Counted from the stretch's first letter, positions 30,710-39,159 are shown. The stretch: 47,695 nt of DNA from an uncultured Prevotella sp. (GCA_937895845.1 CALBLK010000040.1:1-47695); one strand, 5' to 3'. Numbers and translations: made by a program. The notes: a model not told the origin generated them from the sequence alone.

Positions 30710-31816
30710 TTAGGCCACTGCCTTGGTGTTGACCGGATTCTCCGCAGAGTTGACTACGACAACAGGGTTCGCATAGGTGTCACCCTTGGCCACTGCCACG
30801 GCGGCGACAGGGTTCGCCCTTGTGGCGAGGTCGGAGTTGTATGCGGTCACGAACGCCACATCGACGCTGAACCCGTAGTACTCTTTCTTGGTGCAGGTGA
30901 GGTCTGCGGTAGCGTCTCCGCCGATGGCCTTGAAGTCACCCACGGCCTCGTAGTAGTGGAGACCCACCGGAATGTCGATATACGGCATGGTCACGATGTC
31001 CCACTCATGGCCGACCTTGGAAGTCGTGCCCATGGCGGCATCGCGGTCATAACGGAAGAGGATGTCCACATTTCCGTCCTCGACAGCGTAGAATGTCGCG
31101 TACTTGCCTGCCTCGTTGGTCACGCGGTTGGAGAAATGGAACTCCTTTCCGGCCCATTCGAGACGCTTGTCCACGATGTTGGCCTCGCCTTTCTCCATGA
31201 GTTTGTTCAGAAGAGAACGGACGCCGTTGTTGCCGATGATGTGGACGCGACCGTAGAAGTCGTTTGCGTTCATAATCGGCTCGATGTCGGAGAGGATGTC
31301 CTCCCTTGAATCCCATGGCACGCCGATTACGTCATCCGCCTCGGTATAGATGAGGGTGTCGGCAAACACCTGCGACTTGGCTGCGGAAAGCGCGGTCACG
31401 GCTGCGCTGTCAAGTGCAGCACCAAGCACACGGGCACACTTCAGATACTTCTTGGTGATGTCCGTCTGCTTGTCAATCTCGTTGTTGGAGTACATCGCAG
31501 GGACTACGGTGAAACCTACGGAGTAGGTCACGAAAGTGACGGTGGCGAGAGCGGAAGTGTTCTCCGCGTCAGCCACGGTGCAGGAACGGGCGTTGGACAC
31601 TGCAATGGTTCCGTCATACTTGATGACGGGCATCTTGAGGGTCTTGCCCATGGAATCGATGGCGGCTTTCTTCATTGATTCAGTCAGAAGCGGATTGGAC
31701 TTGCTCTGCTGGAGGAAGAAATCGAGTGCGCCATACTCGCTCAGACGGCTCTCGTTCTTGTCGTAACGGTCGTTCCTGATGCGAATGTCGTTAAGTACGG
31801 TTGCTGCTAAACTCAT
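30710..31816 (-). CDS. Major capsid protein, 368 aa
   Basis: It follows the scaffold-like gene and carries its own A/T-rich leader, shared with another structural gene. The product (MSLAATVLNDIRIRNDRYDK) has an alpha/beta layout with NANDFYGRVHIIGNNGVRSL and PYIDIPVGLHYYEAVGDFKA, consistent with an HK97-type capsid protein. Its C-terminus is Ala/Val-rich. The name rests on size, order and strong terminator. Confidence 0.75.
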   Translation of the reverse strand: MSLAATVLNDIRIRNDRYDKNESRLSEYGALDFFLQQSKSNPLLTESMKKAAIDSMGKTLKMPVIKYDGTIAVSNARSCTVADAENTSALATVTFVTYSVGFTVVPAMYSNNEIDKQTDITKKYLKCARVLGAALDSAAVTALSAAKSQVFADTLIYTEADDVIGVPWDSREDILSDIEPIMNANDFYGRVHIIGNNGVRSLLNKLMEKGEANIVDKRLEWAGKEFHFSNRVTNEAGKYATFYAVEDGNVDILFRYDRDAAMGTTSKVGHEWDIVTMPYIDIPVGLHYYEAVGDFKAIGGDATADLTCTKKEYYGFSVDVAFVTAYNSDLATRANPVAAVAVAKGDTYANPVVVVNSAENPVNTKAVA

Positions 31817-31866
31817 AACTTTTTGGTTTTTTATTGTTTATGGTTCGTATGGCTTACCCTTTGCCT
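31817..31866 (-). promoter_or_regulatory. Leader of the capsid gene, shared with the gene at 35586
   Basis: Reading toward the ATG, CAAAGGGTAAGCC is followed by an A-rich stretch and AAAAAGTT ATG AG. The leader of 35586 has CAAAGGGTTAGCC, an A-rich stretch and AAAAAGTT ATG AG. A shared leader suggests common control of two abundant structural proteins. Confidence 0.5.
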
Positions 31867-32767
31867 ACTTGGTCAGTGGGAGTTCATCAATGTTGTTGTC
31901 CGCCCAAAGTTTGTCATATTCATCCTTGAAGCGTAAATCGGTCTTGGATATGCCCTTGTCGAAAAGCATCTTGTTGATTATCTCGGTCGCCTCGGCCTTG
32001 GTGGTCGCTCCAAGATGAGTGCCGTTGTCAATCTTCGCCTGCTTTCCGCCTGCGCCCTTTGCATTGGGCATCTCCAAGATGTCCATTGATGCGAACTCCT
32101 TGGTCAGAAGTTCCCGTGCGGTGTAAGGGTTGAGAGCGTTCTCCGCATTGTTCAGCGGCGCGCCGTTCTCGTCATGGAAAATTAGCCTTTCTTTTCCGTC
32201 CCTTTCCTCGAAAACGGGGTTCTTGGCCTTTATGTTCGCTATCGCCTGCGCCTTGAGGGTGGATAGAACCGCATCGTTGTATCCCGATTTCAGTTTCACC
32301 CCGTCAAGAGCACGGGCAATCTCGTTGTCTATCTTATAGTCGTTCAAGGCCTTTGTGTATTTGGCCTTTTCAGTGTCAAACGCGTCCTTGAGTGCGGAGA
32401 ACTGCGTCTTGGTCGAAGCAAGCTCCTTTGTGGCATTCTCCAGCTGCGTCTTCAACGCGCCGTCTCCGCCCTTGGCTATCTGAGCCTCAAGTTCGGTGAC
32501 CTTGTTCTTCAACTCATCATGGTCGGCATATCTGCCTGCGAACTCTTTCGCCGCCCTTTCAAGATACAGATAGGTCTTCTCGTCACCCTGCCGCTTGATG
32601 CCCGTGGCTTTCTCGATGGTCGCATCCATCTGGCGGTAGACTTCCCCGAACTTTGAACCAATCACCGCCGCCTCATCGTTTTCCGACAATGTAGTTATGG
32701 CGGTTATCTGCTCATTGGTCAATCCTTTGAGGGATTCATTGGCGACTATGGTCTCTCTGCTCAGCAT
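31865..32767 (-). CDS. Scaffolding protein, 300 aa
   Basis: The protein is highly helical and charged, with a long coiled coil (residues about 85-150: LKNKVTELEAQIAKGGDGAL, KTQFSALKDAFDTEKAKYTK) and lies just upstream of the capsid gene, the place of phage scaffolds (GP20-like). Scaffolds guide capsid assembly and leave before packaging. No protease motif is seen. Confidence 0.7.
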   Translation of the reverse strand: MLSRETIVANESLKGLTNEQITAITTLSENDEAAVIGSKFGEVYRQMDATIEKATGIKRQGDEKTYLYLERAAKEFAGRYADHDELKNKVTELEAQIAKGGDGALKTQLENATKELASTKTQFSALKDAFDTEKAKYTKALNDYKIDNEIARALDGVKLKSGYNDAVLSTLKAQAIANIKAKNPVFEERDGKERLIFHDENGAPLNNAENALNPYTARELLTKEFASMDILEMPNAKGAGGKQAKIDNGTHLGATTKAEATEIINKMLFDKGISKTDLRFKDEYDKLWADNNIDELPLTK

Positions 32768-32768
32768 G

Positions 32769-33131
32769 CTATGCCTCCTTTTTTGGGCGTCCGACTTTCA
32801 CCTCCGGCTTTGTCGCCTCCGCAAGTTCCTGCTTCAGACGCGCAATCTCCGCGTCTTTCGCCGCGAGGTCTTCCTCCCTGCTCGTGATGCGCACGTTGGT
32901 GTAACGCCCGTTGGGATGATAGAGGATTTCAACCGAATACCCCATCGCCTCAAGGTTCACCTTGTCCATCGTGTCAAACGACTTCACCCCGAAATGGAGA
33001 AGCCTCGGCTTCTCATAGAAGTTGCCGTTCTCATCCAACTTGGCCACCTTGCAATGGACGCTTTGTTCCTGCCCCTTTGGAACTTCGTAGTTTTCTCTAT
33101 GTAAGAGAAGGGACTGTCCGTTGTTTTGCAT
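32769..33131 (-). CDS. Hypothetical protein with coiled coil and AT-hook-like tail, 120 aa
   Basis: The first 85 residues (MQNNGQSLLLHRENYEVPKG) are beta-rich; residues 88-108 form a short coiled coil (AAKDAEIARLKQELAEA), and the end is VGRPKKEA, close to an AT-hook GRP core. It overlaps the portal gene by 35 bases and precedes the scaffold. It may be a minor head protein. Confidence 0.6.
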   Translation of the reverse strand: MQNNGQSLLLHRENYEVPKGQEQSVHCKVAKLDENGNFYEKPRLLHFGVKSFDTMDKVNLEAMGYSVEILYHPNGRYTNVRITSREEDLAAKDAEIARLKQELAEATKPEVKVGRPKKEA

Positions 33132-34815
33132 AACTCAATAACGTATTATAGATGTTCTTTATCTTCTCCGAATACGGGATGCTTGTCCCGAACTCAAGAA
33201 TGTTGTCGTTCTCCCGTTCGAACCTGTCGATAAAACTCATGAAGTCTGTCTTCAGTACTGCCACCTCGTCCGGCACAAGACCGTCAGCCCTCATCCTCTG
33301 CACTTGGTCGAAAGTCTTGTGACGCAACGGCTCCAAATCGTCAAGGATTATCATCCTCTGCAACATGGTAGGGTTGTGCCGGTACTGCGTCTCAATCAAC
33401 TGCTGTCGGATGGCATCCAGTTCGGCTTCGCTCGCGCCGTTCTGCTTCGCATTGGCGTAACGGGCTTGCAGCACCTCGGGCGTGAGGGTGTAGAACTCGT
33501 TTCCGTAGTTCACATTCGCGCTTATGAATGCGCTGCCATAGCGGAGACGGCAACAAGTGGCATCATGCCACTCCTGTATCTCCTCGAACCCTTTCTTGAT
33601 GCGGTTAAGGACCGAATCCTTGCTCTCGAAAGTCGCGTCCACCTGCTTGTCGGCAAGAGAGGTCTCGTTGAGTATGGTGTTGTCCACGCCCACACATCCG
33701 TTGATGATGTTGACTTCAAGCCTTTCAAGTTCCCCGATGTTGTAATCGAGACTTTTCCTGTCTATCGTGGTTATGTCCACGGGGTTGCGCAGGTCGGGTT
33801 GCCCCTCGGCAGGGATAGGGACGCTTATGAATGAGCCTGCGCCTGCAAGCTGCTTCTTGCCGTGGCACAACGGGCACGGCACAAGATTCCCCATGGAATC
33901 CGTAAGGTACGTCCCGTCCGGCTTCTGAAGATGTCCCTTGTGGCACACGTCCCCGTCCTTGTCCATGTAGTCACATTCCTCCTCGTATGCGCTGTATATA
34001 GGATAACTTGCATACGTGTCAAGATGCTTCACGCCAAGGCTCTTGAACAGATACCAATCAAGGTCAGACAGTTTCTTGCTCAAAGGACTTTCCTTGACAT
34101 CCGGGCATCCGAGGGACAACGGCTCGTTCCAAAGGAATTTCGCAGGGCAGTAGCCCAGCCCGTGCGCATTGTCCGACAGCATCATCCCCAAGCGTCCGTC
34201 TTCCGATGCAAACGTGCGGTATGAGAAGTCGTCTATGACGATTATCCTGCCGCCGTTCCGGTAGATAATCCAGTCCATGCATTTGTTCCTGTCGTTGACC
34301 GCATAAGAAATGACATCCCCTATCGGTACGAAATAGGAATAAGGCTGCGGATATTTGTCTGTCGGGTCGGGATTCGCAGGCATGTCCACGACAAGGACGG
34401 AATTGATTTCAGTCTGGAAGAACCTCCAAGCCTTTTGCGACCACAAATTAGGCTCGTCAAGAACTTCCTGCCTATACCACTCCCAGTCGTCTCTTTCCCC
34501 CGTATTGTGGAACTGATAGTTGAATGCCGGGTTCCGTCCGTCAAACAACTTCGACAGCTTCACGAATATCGACTTCGTTATCGAGTTTGTCGGCAAAGGG
34601 AACTTGAGGTTGTTCATCGTGGTGAGGAACTTGTCTTCCGGCAACTGGCTGCGGACAAAAAGGACAAACTTGCGGAAAGGGACGCTGTTTATCACATCAA
34701 GATTGGTGTCCGCATGGAGTTTTATCCAATCTTGATGCGCTATCGCTTTCTGTATCTCCGGCCGCTTACTCGGCTGAAGTACCTCCCTTTCTATTTCTGA
34801 TTGTCCTAAAGCCAT
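33097..34815 (-). CDS. Portal protein, 572 aa
   Basis: The size, position between terminase-side and scaffold genes, and helical C-terminal part (VNRIKKGFEE-type helix, LEPLRHKTFDQVQRMRADGL) fit a portal. The dodecamer forms the DNA gate of the capsid. Residues about 265-310 carry an extra Cys-rich insert (ECDYMDKDGDVCHKGH, then PCPLCHGKK) that could bind zinc, not usual for portals. Confidence 0.78.
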   Translation of the reverse strand: MALGQSEIEREVLQPSKRPEIQKAIAHQDWIKLHADTNLDVINSVPFRKFVLFVRSQLPEDKFLTTMNNLKFPLPTNSITKSIFVKLSKLFDGRNPAFNYQFHNTGERDDWEWYRQEVLDEPNLWSQKAWRFFQTEINSVLVVDMPANPDPTDKYPQPYSYFVPIGDVISYAVNDRNKCMDWIIYRNGGRIIVIDDFSYRTFASEDGRLGMMLSDNAHGLGYCPAKFLWNEPLSLGCPDVKESPLSKKLSDLDWYLFKSLGVKHLDTYASYPIYSAYEEECDYMDKDGDVCHKGHLQKPDGTYLTDSMGNLVPCPLCHGKKQLAGAGSFISVPIPAEGQPDLRNPVDITTIDRKSLDYNIGELERLEVNIINGCVGVDNTILNETSLADKQVDATFESKDSVLNRIKKGFEEIQEWHDATCCRLRYGSAFISANVNYGNEFYTLTPEVLQARYANAKQNGASEAELDAIRQQLIETQYRHNPTMLQRMIILDDLEPLRHKTFDQVQRMRADGLVPDEVAVLKTDFMSFIDRFERENDNILEFGTSIPYSEKIKNIYNTLLSYAKQRTVPSLT

Positions 34816-34960
34816 TTTCCGTCAGTTCCTTATTCTCGTCATCCGCTATGCGCCAACCCCCGTTGTTCGGCATCCTCAACAGCCTTTCAGCGTGTTCCAC
34901 TCCGAAGACTTCGATGCGGTCGCCCACTTGCAGCCGCACCGTGGACACCTTTGCGCCCAT
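34766..34960 (-). CDS. Small protein before portal, 64 aa
   Basis: The product begins MGAKVSTVRLQVGDRIEVFG and ends basic (NGFRTIRNRKGGTSAE). It overlaps the portal start by 50 bases and touches the upstream stop by one base. Beta-rich. The function is unknown; position suggests a head-associated or regulatory role. Confidence 0.6.
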   Translation of the reverse strand: MGAKVSTVRLQVGDRIEVFGVEHAERLLRMPNNGGWRIADDENKELTENGFRTIRNRKGGTSAE

Positions 34961-35586
34961 TATGCGTTGGCAAGGTCGGTGAGTGGGTTGAACTCCGGTG
35001 TCACGATTTCAGCGTCATCGCTCCAGTTCGGCTTGAACGCGAATGAAAGGGCATTCTCATCCGGTGATTCAAGTCCCATGAGCTTGAGGTCTCCCACGAA
35101 GAGGTTGTCTATCGGAATCGGCATGTATGCGCCGGACGCGCTGCCCTTGATGGCCATGATTTGGCCGTCACCGTTCACGAGGTATACGCCCAAGGTCTCG
35201 CACATGAGGCTCTTGAGGGCCTTGATGACATCCTGCGTCACCTGCCGGAGCGAGAATGTCATGGTGACGGGGTTGCGCCCTATGGTCTTGGTCACGCCGC
35301 CTACAGTGTCGTTGCCGCCTCCATAGGTGATGGCATCTCCGCCATCGGAGGTAGGGGCTTCAACATAAGGGGTGATGACGGCCTTTGTGCCGTCATTCGC
35401 GGACATGAGGGGTGTCCATGACGCAAGTTTGGTAATCGCTGCGACTGAGGTGAACTGGTTCTTGGTAGTTCCGGACTTGAACACGCGCTGGAAGATAATC
35501 TTCTGCACCTGACCGAAGTCTGACGGGCAGGTGGAGTTCGGTACACTTGGCAAAGAAGTTCCGACCGGACAAGTACAAATGCTCAT
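34960..35586 (-). CDS. Structural protein paralogous to the tail tube protein, 208 aa
   Basis: ATG at 35586 (MSICTCPVGTSLPSVPNSTC) follows the strong leader; ATG at 35649 lies within it. It shares DFGQVQKIIFQR, ITPYVEAPTSDGGDAITYGG, GNDT and IPIDNLFVGDLKLMGLESPD with the product of 27677-28330. It is first in the capsid operon behind a strong promoter, so it may be an abundant virion protein. Which paralogue forms the tube cannot be decided here. Confidence 0.65.
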   Translation of the reverse strand: MSICTCPVGTSLPSVPNSTCPSDFGQVQKIIFQRVFKSGTTKNQFTSVAAITKLASWTPLMSANDGTKAVITPYVEAPTSDGGDAITYGGGNDTVGGVTKTIGRNPVTMTFSLRQVTQDVIKALKSLMCETLGVYLVNGDGQIMAIKGSASGAYMPIPIDNLFVGDLKLMGLESPDENALSFAFKPNWSDDAEIVTPEFNPLTDLANA

Positions 35587-35651
35587 AACTTTTTCTTTTT
35601 TGTTAGTTTTCTTTTGCTGTCTACGGCTAACCCTTTGCCCAGATGACAATG

Positions 35652-35680
35652 CAAATATAAAACTTTTTCAACAAAACAAA
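35652..35680 (-). promoter_or_regulatory. Promoter of the capsid operon
   Basis: TATATTTG (35659-35652 on the minus strand) with a TTTG at 35680-35677 (17-base spacer). It starts the leftward late block and is back to back with the promoter at 35716. Confidence 0.6.
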
Positions 35681-35715
35681 CACCATAACGTATTTTTATT
35701 CTTTTTTTTAGCCCC

Positions 35716-35723
35716 TACCTTTG
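35716..35723 (+). promoter_or_regulatory. Promoter of the rightward 35.7-kb unit
   Basis: TACCTTTG lies 18 bases before the ATG at 35742 and is divergent from the capsid operon promoter. Confidence 0.55.
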
Positions 35724-35741
35724 TCGAAAAACATTGAAGAC

Positions 35742-35864
35742 ATGGAACTGCTGTTGACTATCCTTTATTACATCGTCGGCCTCGTGCTGACTTTCGCCTG
35801 CATAATATGGGAGGCATACAAAAAGTGCGAAAAAGACGGAAAAAATTTGCGGAAAAGAAAATAA
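35742..35864 (+). CDS. Small membrane protein, 40 aa
   Basis: ATG at 35742 codes MELLLTILYYIVGLVLTFAC and on to a basic tail (KNLRKRK). One membrane segment covers residues 3-24. It stands right behind a promoter. No family is recognised. Confidence 0.5.
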   Translation: MELLLTILYYIVGLVLTFACIIWEAYKKCEKDGKNLRKRK

Positions 35865-35876
35865 TTACTATCTTTG
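35846..35876 (+). promoter_or_regulatory. Consensus promoter for the HTH-RNase HI gene
   Basis: TTTG (35846-35849), 19-base spacer and TATCTTTG (35869-35876) match the Bacteroides consensus closely. The expected RNA start is near 35883, 89 bases before the ATG at 35972. Confidence 0.65.
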
Positions 35877-35930
35877 TGTTCGGGAAATGCGGAACGTTCC
35901 AGAAATATAACGCTCTTTCGGGAGTGCCAA

Positions 35931-35971
35931 TAAGCCCTGGGAAAGTTCCGCTTCCCGGGACTTATTTTTTT
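35931..35971 (+). terminator. Attenuator-like hairpin and U7 tract directly before an ATG
   Basis: TAAGCCCTGGGAA (35931-35943) pairs with TTCCCGGGACTTA (35952-35964; one mismatch and one G-U) and is followed by seven T, immediately before the ATG at 35972. It would end a leader RNA of about 85 bases unless read through. GGAACGTTCC (35891-35900) is a perfect palindrome in the same leader. Confidence 0.6.
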
Positions 35972-37069
35972 ATGTACATTAAGGTAGACATACAGCTTGC
36001 ACAGAAGCATATCCGGAACAAGGACGCGTTTGACGCTTTCTGTTTGGCCGTGCTTTTCAAGGCCCGATATGGCAACTCCTTAATCTACAAGCACACCGCC
36101 CGGGAGATGAAATCCATCACCCATCTCGGGACGGACAAAATCAAACGGTGCATCAGAAACGGCTTCAAACTGAACCTCTACTCCGAAGAGCGCGGACGTA
36201 TCCGTGTGCGGAAAGTGCATTTCGGGAACTACCGTTTCATCCGCATAAGGAAAGATTCCACGTTCAAGGAAATTGTGGCCGCCCTCCGCGAGGGGCTGAT
36301 TCTCAATAGGGCAAGCCAAGCCCGGTTCGTCAAAGATATAATTGATAAGGCAAGCATTCCTGACAGGCCTCTCTCCAAGAAGGAGATGAAAGCCTATAAG
36401 GAGTGTCGCAGTTATGTGTACGGAGACAAAACCGGACTCGGGACTATGACGAAGAAGTCAATAGCGAAAATGGTCAGTATGTCGAAATCCTCCGCAGACA
36501 ACATCATCCGGAGGATGAAGTCGAAACGGCTCATAACAGTCCGCCCGTGTATCGTCCCTTTGGAGGGGGGATACGCCTATGTCATCTTGAAAGACGGGGA
36601 AATATGGAAAAAGGCCGCTTTCCCTATCGAGCATGAGACAAATAATCGGGGAGAGCTGAAAGCTATACTCGCGGCTGTGCAGGAACTGCCGGAAAATTCT
36701 TCCGCCGACATCTGCTCCGACAGCCAATATGCCTTGGGTGTCCTCGGGAATAAAAATTGGACACCGAAAGCCAATCTCGACATCATAGACGACTTCAAGT
36801 ATGTAGTCTTCGAGAAACGCATCAAAGTACATTTCACATGGGTGCGTGGCCATAGCGGCAACCAATGGAATGAAATGTGCGACAGGATGTGCGATGAAGT
36901 GGCAGGCATGGACTTGAACGCGGAATACAGGAAGAAAGAGAGGCCTATGGAGAAGCACCGCAAGCCGTTGAGGAAGTACGATGACTTGGAACTCGTTGGA
37001 CTATACTATGCGGTGACGCGGGAAATGAGGAACAGGGGGATATGCACCGAGGAGAATGATAAGGATTAG
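35972..37069 (+). CDS. HTH-like region fused to a degenerate RNase HI domain, 365 aa
   Basis: ATG at 35972 (MYIKVDIQLAQKHIRNKDAF) follows the attenuator. Residues 1-190 look like DNA-binding replication or regulatory proteins, with TKKSIAKMVSMSKSSADNII (159-178) as helix-turn-helix. Residues about 197-315 align with RNase HI from the GGYxxVL strand on: TNNRGELKAI (Glu228), CSDSQYAL (Asp250), VRGHSGNQWNEMCD (His294, Asp304). The first strand with catalytic DGS is missing, so nuclease activity is doubtful. It may bind RNA/DNA hybrids. Confidence 0.7.
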   Translation: MYIKVDIQLAQKHIRNKDAFDAFCLAVLFKARYGNSLIYKHTAREMKSITHLGTDKIKRCIRNGFKLNLYSEERGRIRVRKVHFGNYRFIRIRKDSTFKEIVAALREGLILNRASQARFVKDIIDKASIPDRPLSKKEMKAYKECRSYVYGDKTGLGTMTKKSIAKMVSMSKSSADNIIRRMKSKRLITVRPCIVPLEGGYAYVILKDGEIWKKAAFPIEHETNNRGELKAILAAVQELPENSSADICSDSQYALGVLGNKNWTPKANLDIIDDFKYVVFEKRIKVHFTWVRGHSGNQWNEMCDRMCDEVAGMDLNAEYRKKERPMEKHRKPLRKYDDLELVGLYYAVTREMRNRGICTEENDKD

Positions 37070-37084
37070 CTAAATCAAGTCGAT

Positions 37085-37237
37085 ATGGTCAATGAAAAGG
37101 TTTTTGCGGCCAAAATAGCCGCTTTCTTCAACTCTCTAACCCCGGAGGAGGCCATTGCCCTGCGGAGGTTCACGATGTCGCGGAAATGGGCCGCGTTCTT
37201 CGAATCAAGGATAAACAACAAAAAGATAGAGTTATGA
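37085..37237 (+). CDS. Small basic protein, 50 aa
   Basis: ATG at 37085 gives MVNEKVFAAKIAAFFNSLTP; the stop overlaps the next start by four bases. It is helical with a basic C-terminus. No family is recognised; coupling supports that it is translated. Confidence 0.55.
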   Translation: MVNEKVFAAKIAAFFNSLTPEEAIALRRFTMSRKWAAFFESRINNKKIEL

Positions 37238-37512
37238 GCGAAATGAAAATCAGTCCCGAGGAACTCCAGAAGATGCTCAAGGGAAGCCGGAAGAAGATTC
37301 TGAAGTTGCATCTGCACCCCGAGCAGATAAAGCAGTCCATAAGGGATTTGGCCGAATGGGCGGATGAGGAGTATCTGAAGTCCCTTTTCGAGGACATAGG
37401 CGTGCTTGTGGAATGGGCTTTGGCGCGTCTGCCGCTGATTCCGCCACAGAAAAAGGACACGCCCTTGACGGACGTGCCCCGAGACACACAAGAAACACAA
37501 GAGAATCAATAA
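37234..37512 (+). CDS. Helical hypothetical protein, 92 aa
   Basis: ATG at 37234 (MSEMKISPEELQKMLKGSRK) overlaps the upstream stop. Residues 1-70 form helices with KLHLHPEQIKQSIRDLAEWA; the end is Pro/Gln/Thr-rich. It closes the rightward unit that begins at 35742. The function is unknown. Confidence 0.6.
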   Translation: MSEMKISPEELQKMLKGSRKKILKLHLHPEQIKQSIRDLAEWADEEYLKSLFEDIGVLVEWALARLPLIPPQKKDTPLTDVPRDTQETQENQ

Positions 37513-37548
37513 TCCTGCACAAAGGTAACGAAATTCCGGAGAAAAGGG

Positions 37549-37621
37549 TATCTTTGTTGAACTTTTAGTTTCAGACATTACTTCTTTAGCGAAAAAGGGC
37601 TGCGGTGACGCACCCCTTTTT
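37549..37621 (+). ncRNA. Candidate small RNA between a -7 box and a terminator
   Basis: TATCTTTG at 37549-37556 has no gene behind it; 36 bases downstream a strong hairpin terminator begins. The expected RNA would run from about 37563 to 37622. No -33 box is clear. It may instead be a leftover promoter. Confidence 0.35.
37592..37621. terminator. Bidirectional terminator between convergent units
   Basis: AAAAAGGGCTGCG (37592-37604) pairs with CGCACCCCTTTTT (37609-37621; one mismatch) around a GTGA loop. It ends the rightward unit and, on the other strand, touches the end of the terminase gene. Confidence 0.75.
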
Positions 37622-39159
37622 CAGTTCCTGCGGCTCACTCCACGTCTCTGATGGCCGTACGGGCGTGTGTTGCCCCCGGCTATCTCTTTCTCCCATACCA
37701 TGGTGAGTGCATCGGCTGCGTCATCATGCGAATTGGCCTTGAACATCCGCACGAAGTGGTCTACTTGATTGAAGAACTTCTCCCACCGCGTCTCCCATCC
37801 CATCGGGAATACGATGCTTTGCATCACGCCGTTAGCACCGGATATGATTCGCGCCTCCTTGTTGCCGTGGGAGAAGAACGTCTCCACTTGGCAGCGCACT
37901 TTCTTGGCCACCTCGCGCGCGAACAGCTCTCCACCGTTATTGGATTCGATGTAGGCTTTCTGTACCCCGTTTGTTGACAGCTGCATGGGGAGCGTGGAAG
38001 ATGTTATCTCCGTACCCTCCTGCGTGAACAGGATGTCCGTGACCAGTGCGTAGAGTATCGGCTCATAACGGTGCGTCTTCTCGTTGAACACCATGTTCGG
38101 CGACTTGTATATGTCGTAGCAGATGGAGCATAGGTAGTCCGTGCCCTTGTCGGCCACGTCCACGCACGCGCCGCGCCTTATGAACGTCCCGTAGTCGCTC
38201 TTCTGGACATACGTCTTGAACGTCCCGTACAGCTTGCTCTCCTCACTCATCGGATTGCCTTGGTACAGGCATTGGAACTGCACGGGGTCGAGGGCCTGCG
38301 CCTCAAGGAGTTGCGTCTTGGAATGCCTGCGCGGCCACAACACGTCCCCCTCGTGCCGGGGGTCGAACTCCGTTGGCTTCCCGACCTTGAACGCAGGGAA
38401 GTTGATGCGCACCCATGCGTTGCCCGGCACGTCCTCTATGTCCTGCCACGAGTTCGCCTCTATTATCTTCTCCCCGGACTTCTCTATACGCCCGATGATG
38501 TCATCCTCATGCCATCGCGTGAACACTATGATTTCCTGCGAATCGTTGTGGAGACGGGTGCGCACGACTGTGGTATACCACTTCCACGCCTGCTCACGTA
38601 TGAGCACGGAATTGGCCTCATTGAAGTCCTTGTACACGTCATCGAGTATGGATATGTCCACGGCCTTGCCCGTGAGCGCTCCGCTGCGTCCTATGCCCCG
38701 GATGAATCCGTTATGCCCCACGGGTTCGCTCACCTCGGAGTTGCACTGGTACACGTTGTCCATCCTCACCTTGCCCGAGTTGAAGTAGGTGTCGGGGAAC
38801 ACGGCCTTGTATGCGAGGGAGTTCACTATCCTCTGCACGTCCCTGTTGAAGCTCTTCGCTTGGTCTGCGTTGTACGAGCCGATGATTATCTTGTCGTCGG
38901 GGTTCATCCCGAGCAGGAATGCCGGGAGAAGCCTTGAACTCGCTTCGGACTTGCCTATCTGCGGTTGGCAGGATATGATGAGTTTCTTTATCTTCTTGTG
39001 TGCGAAGCGGTCGAGAATCTCGTAATACACCTTGTGGAACTCCGTCATCTCCAGCTGCGGCTTCATGTAGCGCGCGAATGTCGGAAACCGCTGCGAGGCC
39101 ACATACCGGACGAGGGCTTCCGGATTGGCCTTTATCTGATTCATCACTTCTTCTGTCAT
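37621..39159 (-). CDS. terL: Terminase large subunit, 512 aa
   Basis: The ATPase part has a variant Walker A, SCQPQIGKSEASS (residues 63-75), and Walker B DISILDDVYKDF. The C-terminal nuclease has the three acidic motifs: ACVDVADKGTDY, AYIESNNGGELF and NSHDDAADALTMVWE. The motor cuts and packages the genome through the portal. It overlaps the small subunit gene by four bases. Confidence 0.92.
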   Translation of the reverse strand: MTEEVMNQIKANPEALVRYVASQRFPTFARYMKPQLEMTEFHKVYYEILDRFAHKKIKKLIISCQPQIGKSEASSRLLPAFLLGMNPDDKIIIGSYNADQAKSFNRDVQRIVNSLAYKAVFPDTYFNSGKVRMDNVYQCNSEVSEPVGHNGFIRGIGRSGALTGKAVDISILDDVYKDFNEANSVLIREQAWKWYTTVVRTRLHNDSQEIIVFTRWHEDDIIGRIEKSGEKIIEANSWQDIEDVPGNAWVRINFPAFKVGKPTEFDPRHEGDVLWPRRHSKTQLLEAQALDPVQFQCLYQGNPMSEESKLYGTFKTYVQKSDYGTFIRRGACVDVADKGTDYLCSICYDIYKSPNMVFNEKTHRYEPILYALVTDILFTQEGTEITSSTLPMQLSTNGVQKAYIESNNGGELFAREVAKKVRCQVETFFSHGNKEARIISGANGVMQSIVFPMGWETRWEKFFNQVDHFVRMFKANSHDDAADALTMVWEKEIAGGNTRPYGHQRRGVSRRN

